From NCBI RefSeq assembly GCF_008973465.1, contig NZ_WBXN01000004.1:1240001-1304000 (forward strand): a DNA stretch of 64,000 nucleotides, read 5' to 3'. Position 1 is the stretch's first letter. Each line of letters begins with the position of its first letter. Source of the stretch: Streptomyces sp. SS1-1. GTDB taxonomy: Bacteria; Actinomycetota; Actinomycetes; Streptomycetales; Streptomycetaceae. Shown here piece by piece: positions 1 through 7,895 of this stretch. A program made the position numbers and the translations under genes. The notes under the pieces were generated by a model. It was not told the DNA's origin. It did not search any database and saw only the letters and a list, made by a program, of their open reading frames with translations.

Positions 1-1283
1 GCGTGCGCCTCGGCGTGCGACTCGGCCACGGGCTCCGGGACGTGCGCGGGGACGGGCTCGAGGGTGTGGGCCGGTTCGGGCTGGGGCTGTGCCTCGGGGG
101 CCTCGGCGCCGGGGACTTCGACGGTCCCCGGGGCGGCCTCGGGGGCCTCGGCGACCGGGGCCTGGGCTTCCTGCACGGGGGCGTCCTGCACCGGGGCGTG
201 CTGCTCGGCCGGCACCGCGTCGGCGACGGCCGGGGCCTGCTCGGGCCCCACGGCCTCCGGCAGGACGGCCTCGGGCGTGACGGCCTCGGGGGCCGGCGCC
301 TCGGCGACGGGCGCGACCTCGGGGGCCGGCATCCCGGCGCTCCGCGGGACCTCGGGAGCCTCGGCAACCTCGGGAGCGGCCGGGGGCTGCGCGGGCTCAC
401 CGGGCCGCGCGTCCTGCGGGGCGGCGGCGACGGCCTGGGGCTCGACGGTGTCCTGGGGCTCGGCGGTGTCCTGCGGGACCCCGCCGGTGGGAGCGGCAGC
501 GGCCTCGTGCGCGACCGGCGCCGGGGCACCCGCCTGGCCGGGGAGGGCGGCCGCGGCGTGCTCGGGCGACGGCTCGGGGGCGCCGTACGTCTCGTCCTGT
601 GCGACGGGCGCCTGGGCCTCGGCGGCCTGCGCGACCGCACCGGCCTCCTGCGTCTGCGCGACGCCCGAGACGGCACCGGCCTCCGTGTCGACGCGCGCGA
701 CGACCGCCTGCGCGGCGCCGACGGGCTCGGCGACCGGGACAACCGTTTCGGCAGCCTGGGCCTCGGTGCCGACCGGCGCGGGGGCGGGCGCCCCCCAGGC
801 GGCGGCCTGCGCCGGGGCCTGCGCCTCGGCGTGCTCGGGGACGGCCGGGCCCGGCTGCCGGGCCGGCATGCCGACGGCACCCCGGTCGGCCAGCGAACGG
901 ACCGGGCTCGCGGAGGCGTCCGGGATCGGCGGGCCCAGGTGCAGGGGGCGCCGGGGGGTGATCGGCGGGATCGGCGTCGTGGGGGCCGTGGGCACCGAGG
1001 GCCCGGGCAGCCGTACGCCGGTGAGGTCGACGGAGCCGCTGTCGCGGCCGTAGAGCTCGTGCGCGTCGGGCTCGTGCACGGCCTCGACGACCGGCTCCGG
1101 CGCGGGCGGGGCGACCTCGTTGCCCCAGGCGCCCTGGGAACCGGGCAGGAGCAGGTCTTCTTCCTCGGCGGGAGTCTCGGAGAGGTAGCTGTACGCATCC
1201 GGCGCCGCGGGGACGCCCGGCTGCTCCACCATGCCTGCGCTCTCCGGCAGTCCCTCGCCCGGGACCTGGCCGGTGTCGGTCAT
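1..1283 (-). CDS. cobT: Probable CobT, N-terminal disordered part (partial)
   Basis: The gene runs off the window start, leaving 427 residues. It begins at an ATG at 1283 with GAGGGG about 5 nt upstream. The start reads MTDTGQVPGEGLPES. The visible part is extremely rich in Ala, Pro, Glu and Val and shows no folded domain, membrane segment or signal peptide. I recall Streptomyces nicotinate-nucleotide-dimethylbenzimidazole phosphoribosyltransferases (lower-ligand activation in cobalamin synthesis) starting in this way, and the next gene upstream is the cobalamin methyltransferase CobL. The catalytic domain lies outside the window, so the name rests on memory and context only. Another low-complexity protein is possible. 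Confidence 0.5.
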   Translation of the reverse strand, partial: MTDTGQVPGEGLPESAGMVEQPGVPAAPDAYSYLSETPAEEEDLLLPGSQGAWGNEVAPPAPEPVVEAVHEPDAHELYGRDSGSVDLTGVRLPGPSVPTAPTTPIPPITPRRPLHLGPPIPDASASPVRSLADRGAVGMPARQPGPAVPEHAEAQAPAQAAAWGAPAPAPVGTEAQAAETVVPVAEPVGAAQAVVARVDTEAGAVSGVAQTQEAGAVAQAAEAQAPVAQDETYGAPEPSPEHAAAALPGQAGAPAPVAHEAAAAPTGGVPQDTAEPQDTVEPQAVAAAPQDARPGEPAQPPAAPEVAEAPEVPRSAGMPAPEVAPVAEAPAPEAVTPEAVLPEAVGPEQAPAVADAVPAEQHAPVQDAPVQEAQAPVAEAPEAAPGTVEVPGAEAPEAQPQPEPAHTLEPVPAHVPEPVAESHAEAH

Positions 1284-1651
1284 GCGTACCCCTCGCCCAT
1301 CGGTTAGTGCTTCCACGTCCTGCTCACCGGGGACGGCGCACCGACCGCCCCCGCTATGAAGAACGAGCGTCCGAGCCCAGCGGCACGAACGACCCGCCCA
1401 AAAAAGGCGACAAAGCCATTGAGTGGCATTGTCCTGGCCGTTCGGCCGTCGCGACAGGCTGATCCGCGACGGGCCGCTGTGGACTGCGCCACGTTGCGCG
1501 TCCTCCGGTTTCGCCGTACCACACCCGCCCCGAACCGGGAGCGTTTTTCCGGACATTGGCCGACGAACTGCCGGGCGCCCGCATGCGGTACGACAGTCGG
1601 CCAGCCTACCGCGAGCGGTACGACAACAGGATCACGGGGATGGTCGGACGG
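1284..1651. other. Intergenic region between cobL and cobT with two small repeats
   Basis: This 368-bp gap holds no convincing gene. It contains an inverted repeat at 1411-1431 (CAAAGCCA and TGGCATTG around TTGAG, 7 of 8 matching), roughly 130 nt upstream of the cobT start. It also contains an 11-nt direct repeat GCGGTACGACA at 1585 and 1615, 30 bp apart. The inverted repeat could be a protein-binding site or an RNA hairpin in the cobT leader. I looked for the conserved B12-box of cobalamin riboswitches on the minus strand and did not find it. Confidence 0.4.
1411..1431. promoter_or_regulatory. Inverted repeat upstream of cobT, candidate operator
   Basis: The arms CAAAGCCA (1411-1418) and TGGCATTG (1424-1431) are separated by 5 nt and match at 7 of 8 positions. 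It is the most symmetrical element in the 368-bp gap. Its function is unknown. Confidence 0.3.
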
Positions 1652-2863
1652 TCACACCGAGCGATCGGGCAGTACCCCGCTGAGCAGGAACGCGACGCTC
1701 CGTTCGCGCTCCGTCCAAGCCCGCGTGTCGAGTTCGACGGACTGCAGCAGGGCGCACTCGACGTCGTAACCGTGCTCCGTGAGGCCGCGGCCGATGAGTT
1801 CGGCGGCGTCGCGGGTCGCGGCGTGGGTGACGATGCGCTGCGGGCGCCGGTCGGCCACGGCGGAGACGACGGCCGCTCCCCCGCCGCCGACGCGGACGAC
1901 GTCCGGCTCGGGGAGGTCCTCCAGGACGTGCGGGGCGGTGCCGTGGACGATCTGGGTCTGGACGCCGAAGGCGCGCGCGTTGGCCTCGGTGCGCTCGCAC
2001 GCGCGCGGGTCGCTGTCGACGGCGATGACGGCCGCGCCGGCCCGTGCGGCCTCGGTGGCGAAGGCGCCGCTGCCGCAGCCGATGTCCCAGACGAGGTCGC
2101 CGACGCGGGGGCCGAGCCGGGCGAGCTGGGCGGCGCGCAGCGGTTCGAGCTCGCCCTCGCCCATGAGGCCGCCGTAGGACTGGGCGGGCAGGGTCCAGCC
2201 CCGCGGTCCGGTGGACGGGTCGCGGCCCGCGATCCAGCCGAGGCCGTCGGGCGCGGGGGCGGTGCCGCCGGCGACGATCACGACGTTGGGGTCGCGCCAG
2301 GTGTGGTCGGCGGCCTTGTCGGAGGTGACGACGGTGACCTGCTCGCGGTCGGTGCCCAGTTCCTCGCAGATCACGAAGGTGCGGTGGACGCCTTCCAGGA
2401 GCAGGCCGAGTTCGGCGGGGCCGGCGCCGGGCGAGGTCAGCACGGCGACCTTGGTGTGGGCGCGGCACACATTCACCGCGCGTCGCAGGGTGCGTGGATG
2501 TGCCACGACCACCTGTGCGTCGTCCCAGGGCATCCCGGCGCGGGCGAAGGCCGAGGCGACGGAGGAGACGGCGGGGACGACCTCGACCTCGAGGCCGAAC
2601 TCGGGGGCGCGCAGGGTGCGTACGACGCCGAAGAAGCCGGGGTCGCCGTCGGCGAGCACGACCGCGGTGCCACGGTGACCCGCGATGCGGCGGGCGGCGA
2701 GGGCGACGCTGCCCAGGCGGATGCGCTCGGCGGCGGGCGGCACCTCGGGGAGCGCCAGATGGTGGGCGGCGCCGGCCACGAGGGTGGCCGCACCGAGGGC
2801 GGAGCGTGCCGCGGCGGTCAGCGGCGAGCCGTCCCAGCCGATCACCGTGACGCGGTCGGCCAT
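1652..2863 (-). CDS. cobL: Bifunctional precorrin-6Y methylase/decarboxylase (CbiE-CbiT fusion)
   Basis: This 403-residue protein joins a tetrapyrrole methylase domain (CbiE, about residues 3-200) to a class I SAM methyltransferase (CbiT, about 215-403). The CbiE part has the short N-terminal strand VTVIGWDG and the loop VVLADGDPGFFG expected of the fold. The CbiT part carries the SAM motif DLVWDIGCGSGAF. The fusion is known as CobL and methylates C5 and C15 and decarboxylates the C12 acetate of precorrin-6Y in aerobic cobalamin synthesis. AGGAG lies about 10 nt upstream of the ATG. The probable cobT gene follows on the same strand after 368 bp, so they may not share one transcript. Confidence 0.93.
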   Translation of the reverse strand: MADRVTVIGWDGSPLTAAARSALGAATLVAGAAHHLALPEVPPAAERIRLGSVALAARRIAGHRGTAVVLADGDPGFFGVVRTLRAPEFGLEVEVVPAVSSVASAFARAGMPWDDAQVVVAHPRTLRRAVNVCRAHTKVAVLTSPGAGPAELGLLLEGVHRTFVICEELGTDREQVTVVTSDKAADHTWRDPNVVIVAGGTAPAPDGLGWIAGRDPSTGPRGWTLPAQSYGGLMGEGELEPLRAAQLARLGPRVGDLVWDIGCGSGAFATEAARAGAAVIAVDSDPRACERTEANARAFGVQTQIVHGTAPHVLEDLPEPDVVRVGGGGAAVVSAVADRRPQRIVTHAATRDAAELIGRGLTEHGYDVECALLQSVELDTRAWTERERSVAFLLSGVLPDRSV

Positions 2864-2978
2864 CGTCGTCAGTCTCCTGGGTGCGCGCAGGTCGTCATGG
2901 GGAGCCCGAGGACCGGGCCTCGTGAGGGTACCTGGTCGCGGCGGGGCCGCCGCCGGGGCCCGGGGGGCGGGGTCGGGG

Positions 2979-3617
2979 TCAGTTCCACTCGCCGTAGGAG
3001 GTGAAGCCGCCGGATCCGGCCAGGTGGTCCCCGGCGCCGTCGAGGTCCTCGGGCAGGAGGCTCCAGACGATGAAGTCGGTGCGCACGTCGGTCCAGGTGC
3101 CGTCCTCGGTGCGCACGCGGGCTATGCAGGCGTTGCGCAGGACGCCTTCGCTGATGCAGCCGATCTTCTGGGCGACCTGCTGGGAGGCGGTGTTGTCGGC
3201 GGCCGTGCGCAGCTCGATGCGCTCGAACTTCTGGTCGGCGAACAGCCATTGGGCGGTGGCGAGGGCGGCTTCGGAGGCGTAGCCCTCGCCGCGGGCCCAG
3301 GGGGCGACGATGTAGGAGAGTTCGGTGGCGCGTACGTGCCAGTTGGTCTTGGCGAGTTGGACGATGCCGACCAGGCGCTGGGTGAGGAACTCGGTGACGG
3401 CGAGGTCGAGTCCGCGGCCTGCCTCCCGTTCGGCGGGGGCGAACTCGGTGATCCAGGTGCGGGCGCGGTCCTCGGTGAACGGCTGGGGCACGTTCGTCCA
3501 GGCGCCGACCTGTTCGTCGTTCATCATCTCGGCGAGTGCGGGCACGTCGTCCTCGTCGAGGGGACGCAGCACCAACCGCTCCGTGCTGATGGAGATGGTG
3601 GGGAAGGTGCCAGTCAT
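2979..3617 (-). CDS. GNAT family N-acetyltransferase (RimJ/RimL type)
   Basis: This 212-residue cytoplasmic protein opens with ISTERLVLRPLDEDD, the usual first strand of RimJ/RimL-type acetyltransferases. It has the acetyl-CoA loop region YIVAPWARGEGYASEA near residue 105, and NTASQQVAQKIGC in the C-terminal half. The ATG at 3617 was chosen because ACGGAG lies 6-11 nt upstream and the family begins here; an in-frame ATG 81 nt further upstream has no ribosome site. The acceptor (ribosomal protein, amino acid or drug) cannot be told from sequence. It stands alone between cobL and the metQ terminator. Confidence 0.85.
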   Translation of the reverse strand: MTGTFPTISISTERLVLRPLDEDDVPALAEMMNDEQVGAWTNVPQPFTEDRARTWITEFAPAEREAGRGLDLAVTEFLTQRLVGIVQLAKTNWHVRATELSYIVAPWARGEGYASEAALATAQWLFADQKFERIELRTAADNTASQQVAQKIGCISEGVLRNACIARVRTEDGTWTDVRTDFIVWSLLPEDLDGAGDHLAGSGGFTSYGEWN

Positions 3618-3692
3618 GCGCCGCTCCGTAACCGTCGGAAATGCCTTCAGGGCCTGCGAACTGCCCAGCATGCAGCATGAAAGCACTTCACG

Positions 3693-3735
3693 CACCACGG
3701 GGTCCGCACCCGGTGAAGGCGCGGACCCCGTGGTG
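3693..3735 (-). terminator. Rho-independent-type terminator after metQ
   Basis: A perfect 15-bp stem (3693-3707 with 3721-3735) and a 13-nt loop sit 44 nt after the metQ stop. No strong U-tract follows, as is common in Streptomyces. Confidence 0.8.
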
Positions 3736-3778
3736 GGCGATACGCGTCGAACGCCCCGTCAGATGACGGGTGGTCGGC

Positions 3779-4612
3779 TCAGAACGCGGCGACGACGGCG
3801 CCGTCGTACTTGTCCTCGATGAACTTCTTGACCTCGGGCGAGGTGAGCAGCTTCGCGAGCTTCTCGACGCGCGGGTCGTCCTCGTTGCCCTTCTTCACGG
3901 CGAGGAAGTTGCCGTACGGGTTGTCCTTCGGGGACTCGGCGGCGAGGGCGTCCTTGGCGGGGCTGAGGTCGGCCTCGAGCGCGTAGTTGCCGTTGATCAC
4001 GGCGGCGTCGACGTCGGCGAGGGAGCGGGGCAGCTGGGCGGCCTCCAGCTCCTTGAAGTTCAGGTTCTTCGGGTTGGAGGCGACGTCCTTGGGGGTCGCC
4101 TCGTAGCCGACGCCCGCCTTGAGCTCGATCAGGCCGTTGGCCTCCAGCAGCTTGAGCGCGCGGGCCTCGTTGGTGGTGTCGTTCGGGAGGGCGACGGTGG
4201 CGCCCTTCTTCAGGTCCGCGAGCTTCTTGACGCCCTTGGAGTAGACGCCGAGGGGCTCCAGGTGCACCGTGGCGTTCGGCACGGCGACGATGTCGGTGCC
4301 GTTCTTCTTGTTGAAGTCGTCCAGGTACGGCTTGTGCTGGAAGTAGTTGGCGTCGACCTCGCCCTGCTGGACGGCCGTGTTCGGCGTCACGTAGTCGGTG
4401 AACTCCTTGACCTCGAGTTCGAGGCCGGCCTTCTTCGCGAGGTTGTCCTTGATGTAGGTGAGGATCTCGCCCTGCGGGGTCGGCGTGGCGGCGACCTTCA
4501 GCGGGGCGTTCGCGTCGGAGGCGGAGTCGTTGTCCGAGCCGCAGGCGGAGAGTCCGAGGGTGAGGGCTCCGACGGCGAGGGCGGCGGTGGTGATCTTGGC
4601 GGTGTTACGCAC
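3779..4612 (-). CDS. metQ: Methionine ABC transporter, substrate-binding lipoprotein
   Basis: This 277-residue lipoprotein has a basic N-terminus, a hydrophobic stretch and lipobox LSAC with the acylated Cys at residue 24. The mature part is a NlpA/MetQ binding protein: LKVAATPTPQGEIL near the start, then YFQHKPYLDDFNKKNGTDIV and LPNDTTNEARALKLL, all hallmarks of the family. It captures methionine (D- or L-) outside the membrane and hands it to MetI/MetN. It is the last gene of metN-metI-metQ. The GTG start has AGGAAAGG just upstream. A hairpin in the 75-nt gap after metI may raise its mRNA level relative to the membrane parts. Confidence 0.93.
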   Translation of the reverse strand: MRNTAKITTAALAVGALTLGLSACGSDNDSASDANAPLKVAATPTPQGEILTYIKDNLAKKAGLELEVKEFTDYVTPNTAVQQGEVDANYFQHKPYLDDFNKKNGTDIVAVPNATVHLEPLGVYSKGVKKLADLKKGATVALPNDTTNEARALKLLEANGLIELKAGVGYEATPKDVASNPKNLNFKELEAAQLPRSLADVDAAVINGNYALEADLSPAKDALAAESPKDNPYGNFLAVKKGNEDDPRVEKLAKLLTSPEVKKFIEDKYDGAVVAAF

Positions 4613-4641
4613 GAAAAGTGCCTTTCCTAGGGGTGGTGCGA

Positions 4642-4662
4642 CCCCGGCATGGGTGCCCGGGG
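4642..4662 (-). other. Intercistronic hairpin between metI and metQ
   Basis: CCCCGGCA (4642-4649) pairs with TGCCCGGGG (4654-4662) with one bulged C and a 4-nt loop, just before the metQ ribosome site. Such stems often stabilise the downstream message that encodes the abundant binding protein; that role is inferred here. Confidence 0.4.
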
Positions 4663-4687
4663 AGTTCGGGGGGTGTGCGAGCGGGAT

Positions 4688-5413
4688 CTAGACGGTCTCG
4701 CTCGTGGCGGTGGTGGCCTTCAGCAGGCGCAGCTTCGGCGCGGGTCCGGAGCGGCCGCCACGGTGGTGCAGGGAGCGGGCCGCGTAGTCGCCGGCGGCCT
4801 GGATGACGGAGATGACGACGGCGAGGATCGCCACCGTGATCCACATCAGTTCGCTCTCGAAGCGCTGGAAGCCGTAGCGGATGGCGATGTCGCCGAGGCC
4901 GCCGGCGCCGACCGTGCCGGCCATGGCCGAGTAGCCGATGAGGGCGACGATCGTGGTCGTGGTGCTGGCGATGAGGGACGGCAGCGACTCGGGGACGAGG
5001 ACCTTGCGGACCACGGTCCAGGTGTTGCCGCCCATCGCCTGCACGGCCTCGACGAGTCCGCCGTCCACCTCGCGGACGGCCGTCTCGACCAGGCGTGCGA
5101 AGAACGGGATGGCGCCGATGGCGAGCGGCACGATGGCGGCCTCGCGGCCGATGGTCGTGCCGGTGACCCAGCGGGTGAAGCTCATCAGGGCCACCATCAG
5201 GATGATGAAGGGCATCGAGCGGGCGACGTTCACGATCTGCCCGATGACCTTGTTGGCGAGGACGTTCTGGAGGAGTCCGCCGCGGTCGGTGAGGACGAGC
5301 AGGATGCCGAGCGGGAGTCCGCCGGCCACCGCGATGAGGGTGGACCAGCCGACCATGTAGAGGGTGTCCCAACACGCCTGCTCCAGCAGGGGCTGCATCT
5401 CGGACCAGGTCAC
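4688..5413 (-). CDS. metI: Methionine ABC transporter permease
   Basis: This 241-residue integral membrane protein has about five hydrophobic segments and the MetI signature around residues 60-110 (NVARSMPFIILMVALMSFTR). The EAA-type loop is EAVQAMGGNTWTVVRKVLVP, which contacts the ATPase. Two copies with two MetN subunits form the methionine channel. Its GTG start overlaps the metN stop by 4 nt (GTGA), so the two are translationally coupled. Confidence 0.93.
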   Translation of the reverse strand: MTWSEMQPLLEQACWDTLYMVGWSTLIAVAGGLPLGILLVLTDRGGLLQNVLANKVIGQIVNVARSMPFIILMVALMSFTRWVTGTTIGREAAIVPLAIGAIPFFARLVETAVREVDGGLVEAVQAMGGNTWTVVRKVLVPESLPSLIASTTTTIVALIGYSAMAGTVGAGGLGDIAIRYGFQRFESELMWITVAILAVVISVIQAAGDYAARSLHHRGGRSGPAPKLRLLKATTATSETV

Positions 5414-6447
5414 GACCGGGCACCTTCCTTCAGCAGTACGGGCTCCTGGCCCAGGACGTCGATCTGGAGTCCCTGTTCGCGCAGGAAGCCGATCGGCACG
5501 ACGTTGTCCTCGTAGCGGCCGGGCAGTTCGATGCGCATCCGGCCGACCTGGAGGCCGCCGACGGTGTCGATGGCGGCGCCCAGGATCGATATGTCGATGT
5601 TGTAGGTGCGCGAGAGCTGGGAGATGACCGGCTGGGTGGCGGCCTCGCCGTGGAAGGTGACGTCGACGACGGTGCGGTCGTCGGCGGAGGCCTCGCCGCC
5701 CACCGGGAAGAGGGCGGAGGCCAGTTCGGAGCCGGGGGTGGCGAGCAGTTCGCCGACGGTGCCGGACTCGACGATCCGGCCGCGCTCCATCAGGGCGGCG
5801 GAGTCGCAGATCGACTTCACGACGTCCATCTCGTGGGTGATGAGCAGGACGGTCAGGCCCAGCTGCCGGTTGAGGTCGCGCAGCAGCTGGAGGATCGAGC
5901 GGGTGGTCTCCGGGTCGAGGGCGCTGGTGGCCTCGTCGGAGAGCAGCACCTTGGGGTCGCCGGCCAGGGCGCGGGCGATGCCGACGCGCTGCTTCTGGCC
6001 GCCGGAGAGCTGGGCGGGGTAGGACTTCGCCTTGTCGGCGAGGCCGACGAGGTCGAGCAGTTCCAGCGCCTTGGCGGAACGTTCCTTCCCCGACTTGCCG
6101 AGGATCTCGAGCGGCAGCTCGACGTTGTCCTGGACGGTCCGCGAGGACAGCAGGTTGAAGTGCTGGAAGACCATGCCGATCCGGCTGCGCGCCCGCCGCA
6201 GCTCCTTGCCGGCCCGGGGGCCGCGTCCGGCCAGGGCGGTGAGGTCCTGACCGGCGACGGTCACGGTGCCGGAGGTGGGGCGTTCGAGCAGGTTGACGCA
6301 GCGGATGAGCGAGGACTTGCCGGCGCCGGACTGGCCGATGACGCCGTACACCTCGCCCTCGCGGACATGCAGGTCGACGCCGTCGAGGGCGGTGACCTCT
6401 CGGCCGCGCGAGCGGTAGACCTTGGTGAGGCCCGAAGTGGTGATCAC
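5410..6447 (-). CDS. metN: Methionine ABC transporter ATP-binding protein
   Basis: This 345-residue ATPase has Walker A GQSGAGKSS (about residues 38-46), signature LSGGQKQRVGIARAL (about 144-158) and a Walker B segment VLLSDEATSAL in which Ser-Asp replaces the more common Leu-Asp before Glu. The C-terminal 90 residues form the NIL domain, which binds methionine and shuts transport down when the cell is replete. It is the first gene of the importer operon and starts with GTG at 6447. A 210-nt leader separates it from a short Cys/Met-rich ORF, which suggests an attenuation-type control on top of feedback by the NIL domain. Confidence 0.94.
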   Translation of the reverse strand: MITTSGLTKVYRSRGREVTALDGVDLHVREGEVYGVIGQSGAGKSSLIRCVNLLERPTSGTVTVAGQDLTALAGRGPRAGKELRRARSRIGMVFQHFNLLSSRTVQDNVELPLEILGKSGKERSAKALELLDLVGLADKAKSYPAQLSGGQKQRVGIARALAGDPKVLLSDEATSALDPETTRSILQLLRDLNRQLGLTVLLITHEMDVVKSICDSAALMERGRIVESGTVGELLATPGSELASALFPVGGEASADDRTVVDVTFHGEAATQPVISQLSRTYNIDISILGAAIDTVGGLQVGRMRIELPGRYEDNVVPIGFLREQGLQIDVLGQEPVLLKEGARS

Positions 6448-6657
6448 TGGAGTTCCGTCACTGTCGAGTGCGCGGCGCGTCGTGGTCGCCGGGCACGGGG
6501 CATACGTGGTCGAAGGCAGCCGGACGCAGCACGGTTCCGTGCAAGGGGGAACGCGGAGAACGTGTGCGCGGGGGCGTGGCTCAGTCCTGGAACCCGGGGC
6601 GGGCGGACCTGAGCGGGCTCGCTTCGGGGCGCGAGGCTCGGATGGTGCGGGGGCCCT

Positions 6658-6744
6658 CTAGAAGGCGCACATTCGACACATACAACGAGCACCGGGCGTC
6701 AGGGGCGCCTCGGTCGCGGGAATGCGGCTGCTCGTGGTGGTCAT
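6658..6744 (-). CDS. Candidate leader peptide of metNIQ, Cys/Met-rich
   Basis: An ATG at 6744 opens a 28-codon ORF starting MTTTSSRIPATEAP and ending RCMCRMCAF before TAG. Three Cys and two Met codons fall in the last eight codons. There is no Shine-Dalgarno sequence; TTTACT lies 6 nt before the ATG, so a leaderless transcript with this as its -10 box is likely. It precedes metN by 210 nt on the same strand. Short Cys-rich leader ORFs that sense amino-acid supply are known in actinobacteria, for example polycysteine attenuators in mycobacteria. An alternating Cys-Met terminus fits the methionine transport operon. Expression is inferred. Confidence 0.55.
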   Translation of the reverse strand: MTTTSSRIPATEAPLTPGARCMCRMCAF

Positions 6745-6815
6745 GCGATCAGTAAAGCAGACGTATGGTCCTTACCGGCCGCCGCCGTCCGCATGGTGGA
6801 CAGCGGCGGACAGGG

Positions 6816-7463
6816 TCAGACGCGGGCCGAGATCTCCACGAACCCGTCGCCGGCCAGCGCGGACAAGGCCGACAGGTCCTTCACGACGAGGTCGGCGTCG
6901 AGCTCGTCGGCCCGGTGGGTTGTGGTCAACGCCACGGTGGTCATACCGGCGGCCCGGCCGGCCGCGAGACCCGCGGGGGCGTCCTCGAAGACGACGCAGC
7001 CGGCCGGGTCGACGCCCAGCTCACGGGCGGCGAGCAGATAGGGCTCGGGGTCGGGCTTGCCGCGCGTGATGTCGTCGGCGGTCACCATCGTCTTGGGCAG
7101 GATGCCGACGGCGTCGAGCCGGGCCTCGGCGAGCCGGCGGGTGGCGGAGGTGACGACGGCCCAGCGGTCGGCGGGCAGCGCGTCGAGGAGGGCCCGGGTG
7201 CCGGGCAGCAGGTGGACGCCGTCGTTCGGGACGTCCTCGACCTCCAGCGCCTCGATCCGGGCGAGCGCCTCGGGGACGCGTGCCGCGGGCAGCAGGTCGG
7301 CGACTATCTCGACGGCCGGGCGGCCGTGCAGCTCGATCCCGCCGAACGCCTCCGTGACGCCGTACTCCGCGGCCCAGCGCGTCCAGCAGCGGTCCACGGA
7401 GGCGAGGGAGGAGACGAGGGTGCCGTCGTTGTCGAACAGGAGGGCTTGTGCACGGATCTTCAT
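6816..7463 (-). CDS. HAD-superfamily sugar-phosphatase-like hydrolase
   Basis: This 215-residue soluble hydrolase has HAD motif I LLFDNDGTLV near residue 7 (nucleophile and acid/base Asp). Motif II is the VVTSAT region, motif III a Lys in ITRGKPDPEPYL, and motif IV is VVFEDAPAGLAAG. The helical cap after motif I and the GKPDPEPYLLAA segment match the beta-phosphoglucomutase/2-deoxyglucose-6-phosphatase group. The substrate is probably a small sugar or polyol phosphate; this is family inference. I chose ATG 7463, because the longer start adds a non-conserved Pro/Arg-rich tail. Confidence 0.85.
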   Translation of the reverse strand: MKIRAQALLFDNDGTLVSSLASVDRCWTRWAAEYGVTEAFGGIELHGRPAVEIVADLLPAARVPEALARIEALEVEDVPNDGVHLLPGTRALLDALPADRWAVVTSATRRLAEARLDAVGILPKTMVTADDITRGKPDPEPYLLAARELGVDPAGCVVFEDAPAGLAAGRAAGMTTVALTTTHRADELDADLVVKDLSALSALAGDGFVEISARV

Positions 7464-7534
7464 GCCCCCGACCCTACGGCCGCTGTCCGGGGGCGGCCGC
7501 ATCAGGCCTTTTGGCCCGTAATAGGCTCACCGGC

Positions 7535-7894
7535 ATGTTCGCTGCCCTGATGCTGGTGACCGGTGTCGCCGCGCTGCTGCTCGCCGCGTGGTGCGGCTGG
7601 GCCGCCTCCCGTGACCAGCCGACGAAGGACTGGCACTTCATCGGCATGGCCGTCGTGACGGTGCTGGCGCTGGTGCAGCTGATCGTCGGGATCGTGCTGC
7701 TGGCGCGGGGCGAGAAGCCGGAGCAGGGCACGACGATCTTCGTGGCGTATCTGCTGGGCGCGTTCGCGTGCGTGCCGGCGGCGGGCTTCATGTCGCTGGC
7801 GGAGCGCTCCAAGTGGGGCTCGGTCACGGTCGCCGCGGGCGGCGTGGTGCTGGCCGTGCTGGAGGTGCGGCTCTATGACATCTGGGGAGGCTGA
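7535..7894 (+). CDS. Small four-helix membrane protein, unknown function
   Basis: This 119-residue protein consists of four hydrophobic segments (about residues 1-22, 36-60, 68-92 and 96-115) with short loops. I do not recognise a family. There is no ribosome site before ATG 7535; TAGGCT sits 7 nt upstream, which fits a leaderless mRNA. The next gene, also a four-segment membrane protein, starts 1 nt after its stop (TGAGATG), so the two form a coupled pair and may act in the same membrane complex. Confidence 0.75.
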   Translation: MFAALMLVTGVAALLLAAWCGWAASRDQPTKDWHFIGMAVVTVLALVQLIVGIVLLARGEKPEQGTTIFVAYLLGAFACVPAAGFMSLAERSKWGSVTVAAGGVVLAVLEVRLYDIWGG

Positions 7895-7895
7895 G

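Noticed and set aside
3..1307. 434-codon plus-strand ORF at the window start
   Set aside because: Gly/Arg/Leu-rich composition and no domain. The opposite strand has a start with ribosome site and a recognisable N-terminus, so this is a shadow frame.
1284..1651. Cobalamin riboswitch in front of cobT
   Set aside because: No B12-box or matching core could be seen; only a short inverted repeat remains.
1556..3004. 482-codon plus-strand ORF over cobL
   Set aside because: It is the antisense shadow of CobL, whose motifs are clear on the minus strand.
6448..6657. SAM riboswitch upstream of metN
   Set aside because: I looked for SAM-I and SAM-IV core sequences on the minus strand and found neither.
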